Part shown: in pieces, positions 34,601-45,743 of the stretch
Numbering within the stretch: the first letter of the stretch is position 1
How the letters are laid out: every line of letters starts with the position of its first letter
NCBI RefSeq assembly: GCF_025195125.1
Contig: NZ_JAMGSL010000003.1
Span: 1 to 64,000 of the forward strand
DNA from: Streptomyces sp. Je 1-79
GTDB lineage: Bacteria; Actinomycetota; Actinomycetes; Streptomycetales; Streptomycetaceae
Direction: 5' to 3'
DNA: 64,000 nt
Program-made: the position numbers and the translations under genes
Notes under the pieces: model-generated
What the model was told of the DNA's origin: nothing
What the model saw: only the letters and a program-made list of their open reading frames with translations
The model's database searches: none

Positions 34601-37600
34601 ACCTATGACGGCGACCGCCTGGTGAAGGTCTGCCCGCCGGACTCCGCCACCGCGTGCTCCACGTACGCGTACACGGCCGGCTCGTCCTACCGCGGCCTGG
34701 TGCAGGACGCGGGCCCGGTCGGGTACTGGCGGCTGAACGAGGCCGAGGGCGAGTCCGCGGCCAGCGAGGCGGTCTCCCGCACGGGCATGAACGCCGGCCA
34801 CTACCGCGACGTCACCCTCGGGGCCGCGGGCGCGCTGGGCGCGACCGGCAACAAGGCGGCCTCCTTCGACGGCACCAATTCCTCCATCGAGCTGCCGGGG
34901 ACCTCCCTGTCCGCCTCGACCGTCCTCTCGGTCGAGCTGTGGTTCAAGACGGACCGGGCGGGGACGCTCGTCGGCTTCCAGGACAAGCGGCTGTCGGAAG
35001 GCCAGCCGATCCGCTGGAACCCGGTCCTGGGCATCAACCAGGCGGGCAAGCTGCACGGCGGTTTCGAGCTCAAGGGCATGGGGACCACCCCCGTCACCTC
35101 GCCCGGCACGGTCACCGACAACGCGTGGCACCACGCCGTCCTGACCGCCACGGGCACCGAGCAGGTCCTCTACCTCGACGGCGCGCGCCTGGGCGCCATC
35201 CCCGGAGTGGTCGACCACTTCGGCAAGACCTACACCTACCTGGGTGCCGGCTACTCCAACCCGAGCTGGGACGGCGGCCCCGCGGGGGTACGCCGCTTCA
35301 CCGGTTCCATGGACGAGGTCGCGGTCTACCACCGCGCCCTCGACGCCGGGGCGGTCAAGGCCCGTTTCGAGGCCCGTGCGGGATCGTCGAAGCTGACCGG
35401 TTCCACCCTGCCGTCGGGCCGGGTGAGCGCCCAGGTCGAGTACGACGGCGACACCGGTCGCGCGACGAAGGTCACCGACGAACACGGCGGGGTCTGGCAG
35501 ATCTCCGAGCCCCGCTACGCGGCCGGCTCGCAGGCCTACAGCGACGCCGTCCGGGCATCGGGCCCGGTGAACTACTGGCGTCTCGGTGACAGCGGTGGTG
35601 CCTCGGCGGCGGACGAGATATCCGGCGGCGGCAACGGCTCCTACCGGGACGGTGTCGCGCTCGGCGGCGTCGGGGCGTTCCTCGACGGCGACGACGGTGC
35701 GGTCACCCTCGACGGGTCCAAGGGCGTCATCGAAGTACCGTCCGAGTCGATCAGCGACGCCACCGCATTCTCCGCGGAGCTGTGGTTCCGCACGGACAAG
35801 CCCAGCGGTGTGCTGCTGGGTCTGCAGAACACCGAGCTGGGCACCACTCCGACGATGTGGAACGCCAGCCTCCTCGTCGACGGCGAGGGCAAGCTGCGCG
35901 GCCACCTGTGGGACGGCCCCTCCGCGGGCTGGCCGGTCATGGGTGGCACCAAGGTCACCGACAACAAGTGGCACCACGCCGTCATCACCGGCGGTTCCGC
36001 CGGTCAGTCGTTGTACCTCGACGGCGTCAAGATCGGCTCCAAGGCCGGCGTGGTCAAGCCGGAGACCCTGGTCCACGCCTACCTGGGCGCCGGCTACTCC
36101 AGCGAGGAGTGGGACGGCCAGGCCCGTGCGACCCGCTACTTCAACGGCCAGCTCGACGAGGCCGCCTTCTACACGAAGGAGCTGGACGCGGCGACCGTCG
36201 CGGACCACTTCAAGGCCCGCAACCGCCTGGTGGCCGGCAACGGGGGCCAGTACGAGGGCGTCGTGATGGCGGACGCCCCGGCCGGCTACTGGCAGCTGGA
36301 CGAGACCGGTGGCACGACCGTGGTCAACAAGGTCGCCGCCGCAGGCGCCAACGGCACCTACACCAACGCGACGCTGGGCAACTCCGGCGCGTTCGGCACC
36401 GGCGACGGTTCCGCCGCCGAGTTCAAGGGCGACGGGTGGGCCGAGCTCGCCGGCGGCCACATGTCGGGCACCGACCTGTCGACCGAGCTGTGGTTCAAGA
36501 CCACCAAGCCCGGCGTGCTCTTCAGCGACCAGGAGAAGCCGCTCCCGGACGCCTACAGCTACGCGCCGGTCCTGTACGTCGGCTCGGACAACAAGCTCCA
36601 CGGCCAGTACTTCACCCGTGGTACCGAAGCGACCAACACCTCGCCGAACACGGTCACGGACAACGAGTGGCACCACGCCGTGGTGACGGCCCAGGGGTCC
36701 ACCCACACGCTGTACCTCGACGGCGCCCAGGTCGCCCAGACCACCACCACGCCGGTCACCCACGAGACCAACCAGCGCACATACATCGGCGCCGGCTACA
36801 CCAGGTGGTGGCCCGCGTCCTCGGGCGACGGCGTGCAGTACTTCACCGGCCAGATCGACGAGGTCGCGGTCTACCCCCGCAGCCTCACCGGTGACCAGGT
36901 CGCCCGCCACTACGGCGCCCGCGCGCAGGCATCGGGTTCCTCGCTGTCCGCGACGGTGACGGTCACCGACCCGACGGGCGCGAAGACGTCCAGCACCTTC
37001 GACGCGGTCCGCGGCCAGCGCCGTACCGCCTCGACGAACGCGGACGGCGGTGTCACCACGTACGCGTACGACACCGGCGGCTTCCTGCACACGGTCACCG
37101 ACCCCAACGGTCACGCGACCATCACCGGTCACGACGAGCGCGGCAACACCGTCTCGACCACGACCTGCCGGGACGCGAACTCCTGCTGGACCTCCTTCGC
37201 GGAGTACTACAACAACCCCGCGGACAAGCTGGACCTGCGCAACGGCAAGCAGACCGCGATCCTCGACGGCCGCTCCTCGGGGCCGGCAGACACCCGCTAC
37301 CGGACGACGACCTCCTACACGGACCTCGGCCTGACCGACACGGTCACCTCGGTCGACGGCCGTACGGCGAGGACCACCTACACCACGGGCACCGAGCCCG
37401 CGGTCGGGGGCGGAGTGACGCCGAAGGGCCTGGTCGCCACGAAGAAGTCCACCGGCGGCGCCACCGTCTCGTACGCGTACTTCGAGAGCGGTGACCTGGC
37501 CAGGACGACGGCGCCCTCCGGCGCGGTCACGACGTACACCTACGACGGCATCGGCCGGAAGCTGACCGAGACCCAGGTCTCCGATGCCAACCCCGCCGGC

Positions 37601-40600
37601 GTCACCACGACGTACGCCTACAACGCCATGTCCCGCGTCACCGCGGAGACCGGCCCCGGCGTCAAGAACGAGATCACCGGCGTCACCCACACAGCCAGGA
37701 TCAGCCGCACGTACGACGCGGACGGCCACCTGCTCACCGAATCCACGGAGGACACCACCGGCGGCGACGCCACCCGCACCACCACCTACCGCTACAACAC
37801 GCGCGGCCTCAACGACAGCGTCACGGACGCCGCCGGCAACGAGTCGACGTACGCCCACGACGCCCTGGGCCGAGTGATCAGCGCGGCGGACCCCGCGGGC
37901 AACGTCGTCACGACCTCGTACACCAAGCGCGGCCAGGTCGCCGAGACCGTCCTGAAGAACTGGACCGGCGACCCCTCCGGCCAGACCCGCGACCTGGTCC
38001 TGGGATCCAAGGCGTACGACCCGGCGGGCCGGCTGGCCTCGACCACCGACGCCATGGGCGCCACGACCGCCTTCACCTACTACGACGACGGCCTGACGGC
38101 CACGACGACGGCGAAGCAGGTCACCCAGTCCGACGGCTCGAAGAAGGACATCGTCCTCGAGTCCACGGTGTACGACGGCGCGGGCAACCCGGTGTCGGCC
38201 ACCACGAACGGTGGGGCCACCACCGTGAACACGCTCGACGCCCTGGGCCGCACCACCCGCTCGGTGTTCGACCCGAACGGCCTGAACCAGGTCGCCACCT
38301 TCGCGTACGACGCGGAGGACCGGATCACCGAGTCGACCCAGTCCGTCGACCGCACCGGCAAGAAGATCACCTCGACCACCGAGTACGACGCGGCGGGCAA
38401 CCCGACGAAGCGGACCGTCACCGACGGCACCACCACCCGGGTCTCCTCCGCCACCTTCGACCAGCGCGGCCTCCCGCTCACGCAGACCAGCCCGCGCGGC
38501 ATCACCAGCACGGGCCGGTTCGACGAGCTGGGCCGCCTGGTCGAGCAGACCGCGCCGCAGGTGCAGGCCGAGGAGAACGGCGGTGCGGCCACGGCCGTCA
38601 CCCCCAAGTCCCTCGTCGGCTACAACACCTTCGGCGAGACCACCGAGTCGCGTGACCCGCGCGGCCTGATCACCCGGACCGAGACCGACAAGCTGGGCCG
38701 CACCGTCGCGCTCACGCTGCCCGACTACACCCCGCCGGGCGCGACCGCGGCCATCACCGCCGTCTCGCGCACGACGTACGACAAGGTCGGCAACACGGCC
38801 TCCACGACCGACCCGCTGGGCCGCGTCACGTACTACGGCTACGACCAGCTGAGCCAGCTGGTCAGCAAGACCGACCCGGCGATCGCCGGTGCGCAGGGCC
38901 TGACGGCCCCGGGCGCCGCGAACTTCAACGGGACCTCCACCGCCCTGTCCGGCGGCGGAATCTCCACCTACACCTGGACCCCGACCGGTCTGCCGCTCTC
39001 CGCGACCGATCCGACAGGAGCACGCACCGAAGCCACCTACGACGAACTGGGCCGCAAGCTCACCGCCACCACCATCGAGCGCAAGCCCGCCCGGCAGAAC
39101 CTCGTCTCCCGCTTCACCTGGGACGACGCGGGCAACCAGGTCTCCTCGACCACGCCCGGCGGACGGGTCACGAGCGCGACCCACGACAAGGCCGGCCAGA
39201 CCCTGACGGTCACCGACCCCGCCGGCGGCACCAGCAGCGCCGTCTACGACGGCCTCGGCCGCCAGACCGAGAGCAAGGACGCGACCGGCCGCAAGACCGT
39301 CACCGCGTACGACCTCGCGGGTCAGCCGGTGTCCGTGACGGACTACGGCACGGGCACGACCGCCCTGCGCACGACCACCACCGAGTACGACGCCGACGGC
39401 AATGTCACCGCGTCGGTCTCGCCCGGCGGTGCGCGCACCACGTACACGTACGACGCGCTGGGCCAGCTCACCAAGCAGGTCGAACCGGTCACGGCCACGG
39501 CCACGGACTCGATCACGACGACCTTCGGCTACGACGCGGCGGGCCACCGCACGCGCCTGACCGACGGCCGCGGCAAGATCACCTACTACACGTTCACCCC
39601 GTGGGGCCTGCCGGAATCGACCATCGAGCCCAGCACCGCACAGCACCCGGCCCTCTCCAGCCGTACCTGGACCAATGTCTACGATGCGGCAGCCCGGGTC
39701 ACCACCGAGCTGCTTCCCGGCAGCGTCAAGCGTCAGAAGACGTACGACGCCCTGGACCGGCTTATCGGTGAGACCGGCTCCGGCACCGCCGTGGCCACCC
39801 GGCCCCGCAGCCTGTCGTACGACCTCGCCGGGCGCCTGACCGGCGTCGGTGGTGACGGCATCCTCGCGGGCAACACGTACACCTACAACGACCGCGGCCA
39901 GCTCCTGTCCACGGACGGTCCGGGCGGCACCTCGTCCTACGCGTACGACGCGGACGGCATGATGACCTCCCGCACCGACGCGGCGGGCGCGACGGCCTTC
40001 ACCTACGACACGGCCGGACGTCTCGACACCACGACCGACCCGCTCACCGGCACCCAGGTGCGCAGCGACTACGACGCGGCCGGACGCCCGACCGCCGACG
40101 AGTACGCACGCCCCGGCGTCGGCGGCACCTGGTCGATCGGCGCGAAGCGCTCGTACACCTACGACTCCCTCGGCCGCCTCGCGGACGACAGCGTCAAGAA
40201 GACCGGCACGGGTGCCGCGGTACAGGGCACTGCCTACGAGTACGACCTCGACAACCGCCTGGTCAAGAAGACCACCTCGGGCACGGCCGGGGCGGGCGCG
40301 GAGACGTACGCCTACGACCTCGCCGGGCGCATGACCTCCGAAACCAGCGGGGGCACCACCACCGGCTACGAGTGGGACAAGGCCGGAAACCTCACCAAGA
40401 AGGGAGACATCACCGGCACCTACGACTCCCGCAACCGGGTCACGGTCTGGGGCACCCAGACCTTCGACTACTCCGCGCGCGGAAACGTCCAGGGGGTCAC
40501 CGACGGCGGTACCACCCGCACGATCAAGTCCGACGCCTTCGAGCGGACCGTCACCAACGGCACGAGCACCTTCACGTACGACTCGCTCGACCGCGTCATG

Positions 40601-42268
40601 ACCCACAACGGTGCTGCCTTCAGCTACGACGGCGGCTCCAACAACCTGGTCAAGGACGGCACGTCCACCTACAGCCGCACCCCCGGCGGCACGCTGCTCG
40701 CCAGCGCCACCACCGGGACGCCCGGCTCGGCCGGCCTGACCGTCACCGACGGCCACACGGACCTGGTCGCCAGCCTGTCTCCGGACGGCACGTCGGTCAC
40801 CTCGTCCCGCGCCTATGACGCGTACGGCAAGGTGACCGCGAGCAACGGCTCCACCCCGTCGGTCGGCTACCAGTCGGGCTGGACGGACTCGTCCACAGGC
40901 GAGGTCAACATGGCGGCCCGCTGGTACCAGCCCGGCACCGGCGGCTTCACCAGCCGCGACACCTGGCAGCTCGACCCCAACCCCTCGGTCCAGGCCAACC
41001 GCTACACGTACGCCAACGCCGGCCCGATGAACGGGACCGACCCGTCGGGCCACCACACCATCCTCAATTGCTTCAAGCCGGCGAAGACCAAGCTCGGCTG
41101 GCTCATGAAGGGGAACGCCCTCTGCGTCTTCAAGGAGGCCTTCCTCAACGGGGAGCACAGCGTCACCAGCCAGGACATGTGCTACTCGAACGCCTACATG
41201 CGTGAAATGTGCGACCGGGCGTACAACCGCAACAAGGGCAGCGGCCGGCTCATCGACATGCGCGGCGAAACGCGCACGGTAATCCGCGATACGCCCAGCC
41301 GCAGCCACAACTACTCGGGCGGCGGGCGAAACCGTGGCGGCACCACCACGCTGACCCGCCCGAAGCGCCCGACCGCACCCCCCAAGCCGCCCATCCCGCA
41401 GAACCCCTACGCGGGCAAGAACCCGCCGCCGGCACCGAAGCACATCCCCAAGCCGGACTGGAACCCGACCCAGGCCGTCTGGAACGCCACCCAGGCCGTC
41501 GACATGGTCGTCAGCGGCGCCAACCTCCTCGCCATGCTGGCGGGCGGCGCCGACACGGTCCTCAACCCGGACCAGGTCCCGGACACGCACGACGCCCCGG
41601 GCACCGACCCGGGCCCGACCACGGCTCCGGAGGGACACCAGAGCCGGGACTGCCGGAAGTTCGGCAGCGGCTGGCGCGAGTGGGGGCGGATCGACACCGT
41701 CAACGGCAACCGGCCCACCGGCGTGGAAGCCTGCCTTGACAAGCATTTCCTCGTCAACAACAAGACCGACGAGAACTCGACTGACCGGAAGTTCGACCCG
41801 CCGGGCCATCAGTGGGCCAAGGACTACATGGCGGACTTCGGCAACGAGCCCAGTGCGATCTGGGTGAACGCGTGCCATCTTCTGGCCAAGGACCTCACCG
41901 GTGATGCGCGAGAGGAGAACCTGGTCACCTGTAGTCGTCAGGCGAACGCCTGGACCATCGACAAGCGTGCACCTCAGATGACGCCAAACATGCTGACGTA
42001 CGAGAGCAAGGTGAAGAAGGCGGTCATGTCCGGCCAGGTGGTCAGCTACAAGGTGGTGCCCTTGTATGACGGCCCTCGAACCGTCCCCTACGCCTTTAAG
42101 ATGCAGGCGTCCGGTTGGAATGCCGACGGATCACCCGGGATCTACATCAATGATGAGATACCCAACCAGTTCTACGGACTGAAGACCCAGAAGTGGCACA
42201 ACCTCGGGCGTGTGTCGAACCCGGGCGGCCCTGTTCCGGTCCGTGGCACGGATGAATGGAATGACTGA
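31700..42268 (+). CDS. Giant secreted Rhs/YD-repeat polymorphic toxin with LamG domains and a nuclease-like tip
   Basis: The GTG at 31,700 follows GTGGGGG and opens a signal peptide ([19 protein letters not shown], cut after AQA); an upstream ATG at 31,631 would bury it. Of 3,522 residues, about 370-550 look like a DNRLRE-type stalk domain and 777-874 an Rhs-entry domain ([18 protein letters not shown]). Residues about 998-1741 hold three concanavalin/LamG domains, each with YWRL/YWQL, a [13 protein letters not shown] strand, WHHAV and LYLDG. About 1747-3067 are YD repeats, and the Rhs core ends in MNGTDPSGH (about 3120). The 400-residue tip has a Pro-rich linker and ends in a nuclease domain with [19 protein letters not shown], like secreted DNA/RNA non-specific endonucleases. 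The cognate SUKH immunity gene follows after 10 bases. Confidence 0.93.
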   Translation: MRITRPLVISMAITMTVLAGTEQAAQAVGLWSASRSGPGAGEIPEQGWGSARGRGHAASGDATDADASGGRAGALKGRGELAPDSGTTRLKLGKAPKTQVPSYRKVPSPRRAAPKGFDPKASSEVPGKRAADARTFANPDGTFTTRYYNERVNFLGHDGKWKAIDTRLAKSSPLALTEETPGSGWQAKSTEDTIYFSEFSDAETFVRLGTGIDDSTAVGYSIEGAARSQGRVNGSVITYPDVRPSADVELIAGSDSVKETLILKDKNAPTEWRFPLALKGLTAKLDGLGGVVFNDAAGRQQGWMPAGWMEDSKKAPNSDEGVISSGVTYDLARDGSRQVLVVKLDQKWLSAPERVFPVKVDPSVNGLEAASGTYVESPFNQNFSSSTELKVGTYDGGAHKAASFLKFNGLDTTLRNAFVINANLSLYNTYSYSCTARPVTVHEITSNWSEGSVNSYPGPATGGALGSKSFAHAWRQDGNSPWHCGAATWESIPLGDAGRKLVDDWTHGRKANYGLAVKAATDDSRTWKKFGSDNYPNGKPSLDVTWSKYGAAYELGGFVQPPTATADGIFKVTVTNQGQQTWGKNSNFKLRYDLFDANGNKVGGDYWSKIRWTDMPYDVGPGGSATVDAHIAPLAPGTYTIQWTMDEYGVRSFVDDGVPGPTVRFDAVNVPPYVTGAAPPSGTVVDTLTPTLWATATDQDKSPGALTYQFEVCEVEGKDLRKNCHGNTHAASESWTVPSDWLKWAKTYAWYAYANDGKDQSSRTAPSILTTQVPQPVITSHLGGADSGRTFGERAGNYATAATDAAVPSAGPELAVTRTYNSQDPRQTNAFGAGWATRWDMRAVAEPDGSVVVTLASGSQVRFGRNADGTYSAPAGSVDVLSEVAGGGWTLRDAAATVHTFDAAGRLTKVKDGHGREQTLTYTAGKLTKATDALSKRALTFTWSGAHVASVSTDAVGPIAPALTWSYTYDGDRLVKVCPPDSATACSTYAYTAGSSYRGLVQDAGPVGYWRLNEAEGESAASEAVSRTGMNAGHYRDVTLGAAGALGATGNKAASFDGTNSSIELPGTSLSASTVLSVELWFKTDRAGTLVGFQDKRLSEGQPIRWNPVLGINQAGKLHGGFELKGMGTTPVTSPGTVTDNAWHHAVLTATGTEQVLYLDGARLGAIPGVVDHFGKTYTYLGAGYSNPSWDGGPAGVRRFTGSMDEVAVYHRALDAGAVKARFEARAGSSKLTGSTLPSGRVSAQVEYDGDTGRATKVTDEHGGVWQISEPRYAAGSQAYSDAVRASGPVNYWRLGDSGGASAADEISGGGNGSYRDGVALGGVGAFLDGDDGAVTLDGSKGVIEVPSESISDATAFSAELWFRTDKPSGVLLGLQNTELGTTPTMWNASLLVDGEGKLRGHLWDGPSAGWPVMGGTKVTDNKWHHAVITGGSAGQSLYLDGVKIGSKAGVVKPETLVHAYLGAGYSSEEWDGQARATRYFNGQLDEAAFYTKELDAATVADHFKARNRLVAGNGGQYEGVVMADAPAGYWQLDETGGTTVVNKVAAAGANGTYTNATLGNSGAFGTGDGSAAEFKGDGWAELAGGHMSGTDLSTELWFKTTKPGVLFSDQEKPLPDAYSYAPVLYVGSDNKLHGQYFTRGTEATNTSPNTVTDNEWHHAVVTAQGSTHTLYLDGAQVAQTTTTPVTHETNQRTYIGAGYTRWWPASSGDGVQYFTGQIDEVAVYPRSLTGDQVARHYGARAQASGSSLSATVTVTDPTGAKTSSTFDAVRGQRRTASTNADGGVTTYAYDTGGFLHTVTDPNGHATITGHDERGNTVSTTTCRDANSCWTSFAEYYNNPADKLDLRNGKQTAILDGRSSGPADTRYRTTTSYTDLGLTDTVTSVDGRTARTTYTTGTEPAVGGGVTPKGLVATKKSTGGATVSYAYFESGDLARTTAPSGAVTTYTYDGIGRKLTETQVSDANPAGVTTTYAYNAMSRVTAETGPGVKNEITGVTHTARISRTYDADGHLLTESTEDTTGGDATRTTTYRYNTRGLNDSVTDAAGNESTYAHDALGRVISAADPAGNVVTTSYTKRGQVAETVLKNWTGDPSGQTRDLVLGSKAYDPAGRLASTTDAMGATTAFTYYDDGLTATTTAKQVTQSDGSKKDIVLESTVYDGAGNPVSATTNGGATTVNTLDALGRTTRSVFDPNGLNQVATFAYDAEDRITESTQSVDRTGKKITSTTEYDAAGNPTKRTVTDGTTTRVSSATFDQRGLPLTQTSPRGITSTGRFDELGRLVEQTAPQVQAEENGGAATAVTPKSLVGYNTFGETTESRDPRGLITRTETDKLGRTVALTLPDYTPPGATAAITAVSRTTYDKVGNTASTTDPLGRVTYYGYDQLSQLVSKTDPAIAGAQGLTAPGAANFNGTSTALSGGGISTYTWTPTGLPLSATDPTGARTEATYDELGRKLTATTIERKPARQNLVSRFTWDDAGNQVSSTTPGGRVTSATHDKAGQTLTVTDPAGGTSSAVYDGLGRQTESKDATGRKTVTAYDLAGQPVSVTDYGTGTTALRTTTTEYDADGNVTASVSPGGARTTYTYDALGQLTKQVEPVTATATDSITTTFGYDAAGHRTRLTDGRGKITYYTFTPWGLPESTIEPSTAQHPALSSRTWTNVYDAAARVTTELLPGSVKRQKTYDALDRLIGETGSGTAVATRPRSLSYDLAGRLTGVGGDGILAGNTYTYNDRGQLLSTDGPGGTSSYAYDADGMMTSRTDAAGATAFTYDTAGRLDTTTDPLTGTQVRSDYDAAGRPTADEYARPGVGGTWSIGAKRSYTYDSLGRLADDSVKKTGTGAAVQGTAYEYDLDNRLVKKTTSGTAGAGAETYAYDLAGRMTSETSGGTTTGYEWDKAGNLTKKGDITGTYDSRNRVTVWGTQTFDYSARGNVQGVTDGGTTRTIKSDAFERTVTNGTSTFTYDSLDRVMTHNGAAFSYDGGSNNLVKDGTSTYSRTPGGTLLASATTGTPGSAGLTVTDGHTDLVASLSPDGTSVTSSRAYDAYGKVTASNGSTPSVGYQSGWTDSSTGEVNMAARWYQPGTGGFTSRDTWQLDPNPSVQANRYTYANAGPMNGTDPSGHHTILNCFKPAKTKLGWLMKGNALCVFKEAFLNGEHSVTSQDMCYSNAYMREMCDRAYNRNKGSGRLIDMRGETRTVIRDTPSRSHNYSGGGRNRGGTTTLTRPKRPTAPPKPPIPQNPYAGKNPPPAPKHIPKPDWNPTQAVWNATQAVDMVVSGANLLAMLAGGADTVLNPDQVPDTHDAPGTDPGPTTAPEGHQSRDCRKFGSGWREWGRIDTVNGNRPTGVEACLDKHFLVNNKTDENSTDRKFDPPGHQWAKDYMADFGNEPSAIWVNACHLLAKDLTGDAREENLVTCSRQANAWTIDKRAPQMTPNMLTYESKVKKAVMSGQVVSYKVVPLYDGPRTVPYAFKMQASGWNADGSPGIYINDEIPNQFYGLKTQKWHNLGRVSNPGGPVPVRGTDEWND

Positions 42269-42278
42269 GGAGGTGGGC

Positions 42279-42863
42279 GTGACTGACCACGCCATGGAGC
42301 TGGCCGGCCTGCTGACCCGTGTGGGTGATGGCGGCGACGCGGTCGACTGGAAGGCCGTCGAGCAGGAATACGGGACGTCTTTCCCGCAGGACTACATGGA
42401 ATTCGTTGCGAACTTCGGCGACGGCTCGATCGAGGAAATGCTGTGGATCGCCATCCCCGTCAGCACGGCGGACCCACTCGTGAGGCGGGTGGACAGGCTG
42501 CCCCAGCAGATCCTCGAGTACCCGGAGGCGAACGAGTGGGAGGATCCAGCGGCTGCGGATGAATACCGCCTTGAAGACGTCCTGGTCTGGGGCGAAACCA
42601 GCGAAGCGGACGTTCTCGGCTGGATTGCCAACGGCCCGGATCCCGAGGAGTGGCCGCTGGCAGTCTTCTCCCGCGGGAATGGCTCCTGGTCGGTGTACCA
42701 CTGCACCATGAGTGAGTTCATCGTCAGGTTGCTTCGTTCGGAGTTCGAGCGCTGCCCTGTCGGAGTGAGCCGTCTGTCCGGCTTGCCGAACCCGCGGTTC
42801 CTTCACACGAGCGAGGAAGCGCGGCTGAAGGAGCTGGGCATCAACCCGTGGTCACGACAGTGA
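42279..42863 (+). CDS. SMI1/KNR4 (SUKH) family immunity protein for the Rhs tip
   Basis: The GTG at 42,279, seven bases after GAGGAGG and ten after the Rhs stop, gives 194 residues. ATGs at 42,252 and 42,261 overlap the Rhs end but have no such site. SUKH features are VDWKAVEQEYGTSFPQDYME, FVANFGDGSIEEML and WPLAVFSRGNGSWSVYHC. SUKH proteins neutralise nuclease tips by direct binding in the cytoplasm. A 19-bp terminator closes the pair. Confidence 0.92.
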   Translation: MTDHAMELAGLLTRVGDGGDAVDWKAVEQEYGTSFPQDYMEFVANFGDGSIEEMLWIAIPVSTADPLVRRVDRLPQQILEYPEANEWEDPAAADEYRLEDVLVWGETSEADVLGWIANGPDPEEWPLAVFSRGNGSWSVYHCTMSEFIVRLLRSEFERCPVGVSRLSGLPNPRFLHTSEEARLKELGINPWSRQ

Positions 42864-42880
42864 TGTAAGCCGACACGAAT

Positions 42881-42923
42881 ACTCCGGCCCTGGTTCGAGC
42901 CTCCCTCGAACCAGGGCCGGAGT
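42881..42923 (+). terminator. Terminator of the rhs-immunity operon
   Basis: A perfect 19-bp stem (ACTCCGGCCCTGGTTCGAG and its complement) with a 5-base loop begins 18 bases after the immunity stop. Confidence 0.85.
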
Positions 42924-42956
42924 CATTCATCCCGGCGAGGGAACTGCGCGGCATGA

Positions 42957-43442
42957 GGTGGACGCGGGGCCGGCATCAAGCCACCTGGGTATGACTGGGC
43001 CCGGTCTTACGTCGGATATCTGGGAGGTCGGCCCCGCGACGTCAACGCCTGCCATCTCCTCGGCGCCCAGCTGGGCGGATCGGGGACCGACCTGGCCAAC
43101 CTCGCGACCTGTGGATCTGACGCGAACTCCTACGTAGGCAAGCCCCAGTCGCCGATTCCTTCCATGGACAACATGCTGAACTTCGAGGACACAGTCCGGT
43201 CCCTCATCGATTCAAAGCATGTTGTGCGATACAAGGTGACACCGGTCTACAAAGACGGCCGAACTGTGCCCTACGAATTCCGCATGTCCTACACGGCATG
43301 GGACAGCAAGGGACGCTACGTGGGCTCTGATGCCACAGCAGTATCCAACCTGATTTACACCGCCGGCCAGGGTTGGAAGAATCTGGGCACCGCGATCGAC
43401 AGCCGCACCGGTGGAGACGTGCCCCTCCCGGGGCAGCCATGA
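42957..43442 (+). pseudogene. Orphan Rhs nuclease tip (headless second toxin cassette)
   Basis: From a stop at 42,954 the frame is open to 43,442 with no plausible start near its 5' end. It encodes about 160 residues matching the last 160 of the Rhs protein: PPGYDWARSYVGYLGG, VNACHLLGAQLGGSGTDLAN, VVRYKVTPVYKDGRTVPYEF and WKNLGTAIDS. The motif VNACHLL with a following NLATC, and the RTVPY segment, are shared with the live tip. It lacks the Rhs core and so is a displaced tip. Either an ancestral tip pushed downstream or a silent donor for tip exchange. A shorter ATG ORF starts at 43,164. Confidence 0.85.
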
Positions 43443-43477
43443 GATGGCCTTCCACCACCACGCGAAGGGAAACTGAA

Positions 43478-44008
43478 ATGCCTCACCGCGCCGTCGCGCG
43501 CCTGCGTGAAGTTCTCCCGCCGCCCGTCTCCGGAGGCGACTCGATCGACTGGCAGGAAATCCAGCGGACGACAGGTCTGACGCTTCCTGTCGATTACCGC
43601 GAGTTCGTCGAGTCGTACGGAGGTGGAGAGATCGACGAGTACCTGTCCATCAGTACGCCGCCCGTCCCCGGGTCGGCGTACGGAGACCTCCTGGACAGAA
43701 CAGATCCCGCCCTCTCGCACCCGGAACATCTCCTTGCGCTCTTGCCAGGAAGTGAGCTGCCGTCACTGCTGCCCTTCGCGGACTCGGCGAGCAGCGATGT
43801 GGCTTTCTGGCTGTGCGAGGGCGCTCCCGACGACTGGCCCGTGGCCATCTTTCGGAGGCAGACGCCGTACGGGATGAACCGCTGGACCGTGTTCGATGGC
43901 GGAATGGCGTCGTTCTGCGTGGCGGTCCTGACTGGCAAGGTGAACCCGTTCAGCGAACGGCTTTCAGCGGAGGACCGGCACGAGTTCCTGACTTGGCGTC
44001 GGGTGTAA
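43478..44008 (+). CDS. SMI1/KNR4 (SUKH) immunity protein for the orphan tip
   Basis: The ATG after GAAGGGA gives 176 residues. The pattern IDWQEIQRTTGLTLPVDYRE, FVESYGGGEIDEYLSI and WPVAIFRRQTPYGMNRW matches the first SUKH gene but the sequences are clearly diverged. It lies 35 bases after the orphan tip, the same order as the live pair. Keeping it intact would protect against sister strains that still deploy the displaced toxin. Confidence 0.9.
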   Translation: MPHRAVARLREVLPPPVSGGDSIDWQEIQRTTGLTLPVDYREFVESYGGGEIDEYLSISTPPVPGSAYGDLLDRTDPALSHPEHLLALLPGSELPSLLPFADSASSDVAFWLCEGAPDDWPVAIFRRQTPYGMNRWTVFDGGMASFCVAVLTGKVNPFSERLSAEDRHEFLTWRRV

Positions 44009-44149
44009 GGCCAGATCACAGTGACAGGTTCCATCCCTTCCCTGAGGGGCTGTGAGACCCGATCCACTGGGGTAGTGGCGTGACAGAGTCCCTGGATGTC
44101 GGCGGTGACGATTGCGTTGCACACCACCGACAGCCCGGGGGCTCTGTTG

Positions 44150-44848
44150 CTTCCGTCTCACTACAGTAAGAGCGGCTGGGGCATGCTCAACCTGAGCGGA
44201 GGTGTCGTCGCAGCCGGCAAGGAGTGGACGGGCGATGGCTCGGTCCACGAAGTGCACTCCTTGAAGCGGCGAGCCGTCAAGGTCACGCGTCCCGTGCCGA
44301 TACCGCCGGCGTTCGTGCACAACTCACCTCGTGGAGCCCCGGCGAGACCGCGGCCGACGCCGTGATGGCTTCGTGTCGTGGCCGCACGGAATCGCCATCC
44401 CTGCCTGCGGCGGACGTGGACCGTCGTGGCATCGTGCTGGGGCCTACCTGTGAGGCCAATAGGTCGTTGCGCTGCCTGTCGGCACCGCTTCACGCACCCG
44501 GCCGATCGGCGTCTCGGTCCCCCTGGTCTTCAAGACCAGCAAGCACTCCGGCTAGTTGGCATGCGCAAACGTGGTCACGAGCCGCGCGGATCCGCCCACA
44601 CGGTGCCTTGCCGTCCCGCCCGGACACGGATCCTCGGTGGTGACCTGGCCGGGTCTGTGATCAGGCGGGCGTGGAAGGAAGTGCTCACCCCGTACGAGTT
44701 CGGCTCTCCCCTCGGGCGCCGCGCGTACGACCTCCGGCACACCTGCTTGACCAACTGACTCAACGCCGGCGTCCCTGCCGCGACCGTGGCCGAGTGGGCG
44801 GGGAACGGCGTTCCTGTCCTGCTCGCGACGTACGCCCGCTGCATCGAC
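44150..44848 (+). pseudogene. Decayed tyrosine recombinase (integrase)
   Basis: Pieces of a Streptomyces-type integrase lie in order on the plus strand. First is KSGWGMLNLSG with HSLKRRAVKVTRPVPIPPAF (about 44,165-44,320). Then, in another frame, come RAWKEVLTPYEFGSPLGRRA and YDLRHTCLTN, a TGA stop at about 44,756 where Trp is expected, and LNAGVPAATVAEWAGN with ATYARCIDG carrying the catalytic Tyr. The usual His of AGH is Asn. Frameshifts plus the stop make it inactive. It lies toward the intact tRNA end, as expected for the integrase of a tRNA-integrated element. Confidence 0.8.
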
Positions 44849-44968
44849 GGGTGTTTTCGACGGTGTCTTTGGCCCCGCTGGAACGGTTTCGGCTGGCCCC
44901 ACTCTTGGGCCGTGTGGGGGACCAGGGAGTGTCAGGGGGCGACGGTTTGAAGTGGCCCCGCCCTCAGA

Positions 44969-45396
44969 TCAGACCGCCAGCAGCGCAGGAACAGCGTCCG
45001 CTCGCCCGTAGGTGAGCACCTGGGTGAGGACCTCCCGGAAGAGGGCGACGTCTCCGCCCGGCGCCTCGATGACGGCTTCAATCTCGCCGTCCTAGAGCCG
45101 AAGGCTCTCCAGCGCTTCCGGATCAACAGGATGCGGAGGACATTGCCCTCCAGAACGGCTTCGCGCACGCATCCGTAGGCGGTCCCCTGCCCGGCCGTGA
45201 CCAGGCAGTGCGTGTCCATCCCCAGGGCGGCTTCCTGTTCGTCGGGCTCAGCCTCGCCCGCCATGAACATCAGGATGAAGCCACTGCCGTCCTTGTCCTC
45301 CGCGAGGCCGGCCTCGGTGAAGTAGCCCTCAGGGCCGATCTCTGTGCTGGCGACGCGAGCAGTGAACCGGATGTCGCGACCGGGTTGTATCAGCAC
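44969..45396 (-). pseudogene. Decayed Imm10-like immunity gene
   Basis: The 5' part reads FTARVASTEIGPEGYF, LGMDTHCLVTAGQGTAYGCV and EAVLEGNVLRILL, resembling immunity protein 10. The reading then shifts frame to DPEALESLRL, meets a TAG, and continues DGEIEAVIEAPGGDVALF with REVLTQVLTYGRADAVPALL to a TGA. At least one frameshift and one stop break it. No toxin partner remains, so it is the trace of an older cassette. Confidence 0.7.
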
Positions 45397-45592
45397 GGTC
45401 GGACAGAGCCCGCCCCAGGAGCGACTGCGTCGCGACGGGCGCAGTGGGGCCAATGCAGGCCGCCCTAGACAGGCAGCTCGAAGCGCCTTGAGTAGGCGGG
45501 TGAGCTAGAGGATCCGGCCGCGCCCGGGTCCTGAGAATTTCCCCGCGTATTCTCCGCAGCCACCCGCAGAAACCCGGTTTCAGCCGGACACC

Positions 45593-45631
45593 GCCGGACG
45601 CGCCCCACCCCCGCCGAGGGGCGCGTCCGGC
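45593..45631. terminator. Hairpin near the right island end
   Basis: A 14-bp perfect stem (GCCGGACGCGCCCC and its complement) lies just inside the right attachment site. The stretch 45,400-45,592 shows no gene. Confidence 0.6.
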
Positions 45632-45644
45632 CCGGTCCCACCCA

Positions 45645-45743
45645 CCGAGAACCGGCCATGACCAGCAAAAAGACCCTCCCGAAGGAGGGTCTGTGGTGGA
45701 GCGCCCCCGGCAGGACTCGAACCTGCGGCCAAGTGCTTAGAAG
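45645..45743. repeat. attR: Right attachment site (within intact tRNA-Arg)
   Basis: The right copy of the 89-bp direct repeat. It runs from 57 bases beyond the tRNA 3' end, across a terminator hairpin with an A-run on this strand (AGACCCTCC, loop CGAA, at 45,671-45,692), into the anticodon stem. Further identity with the left copy, after one inserted T, reaches the anticodon loop, the usual crossover place. Confidence 0.93.

Noticed and set aside
36940..40900. CRISPR-like or satellite DNA repeats within the Rhs gene
   Set aside because: They are coding YD repeats of variable sequence in one frame, without constant spacer length.
32381..41878. A 3,165-codon open frame on the minus strand opposite the Rhs gene
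   Set aside because: It is an artefact of G+C-rich codons and YD repeats. Its translation is Arg/Val/Gly-rich without domains, while the plus strand gives a full Rhs architecture.
43164..43442. A separate small gene starting at the ATG at 43,164
   Set aside because: The frame is open and homologous to the Rhs tip for about 70 codons upstream of this ATG, so it is the middle of a displaced tip.
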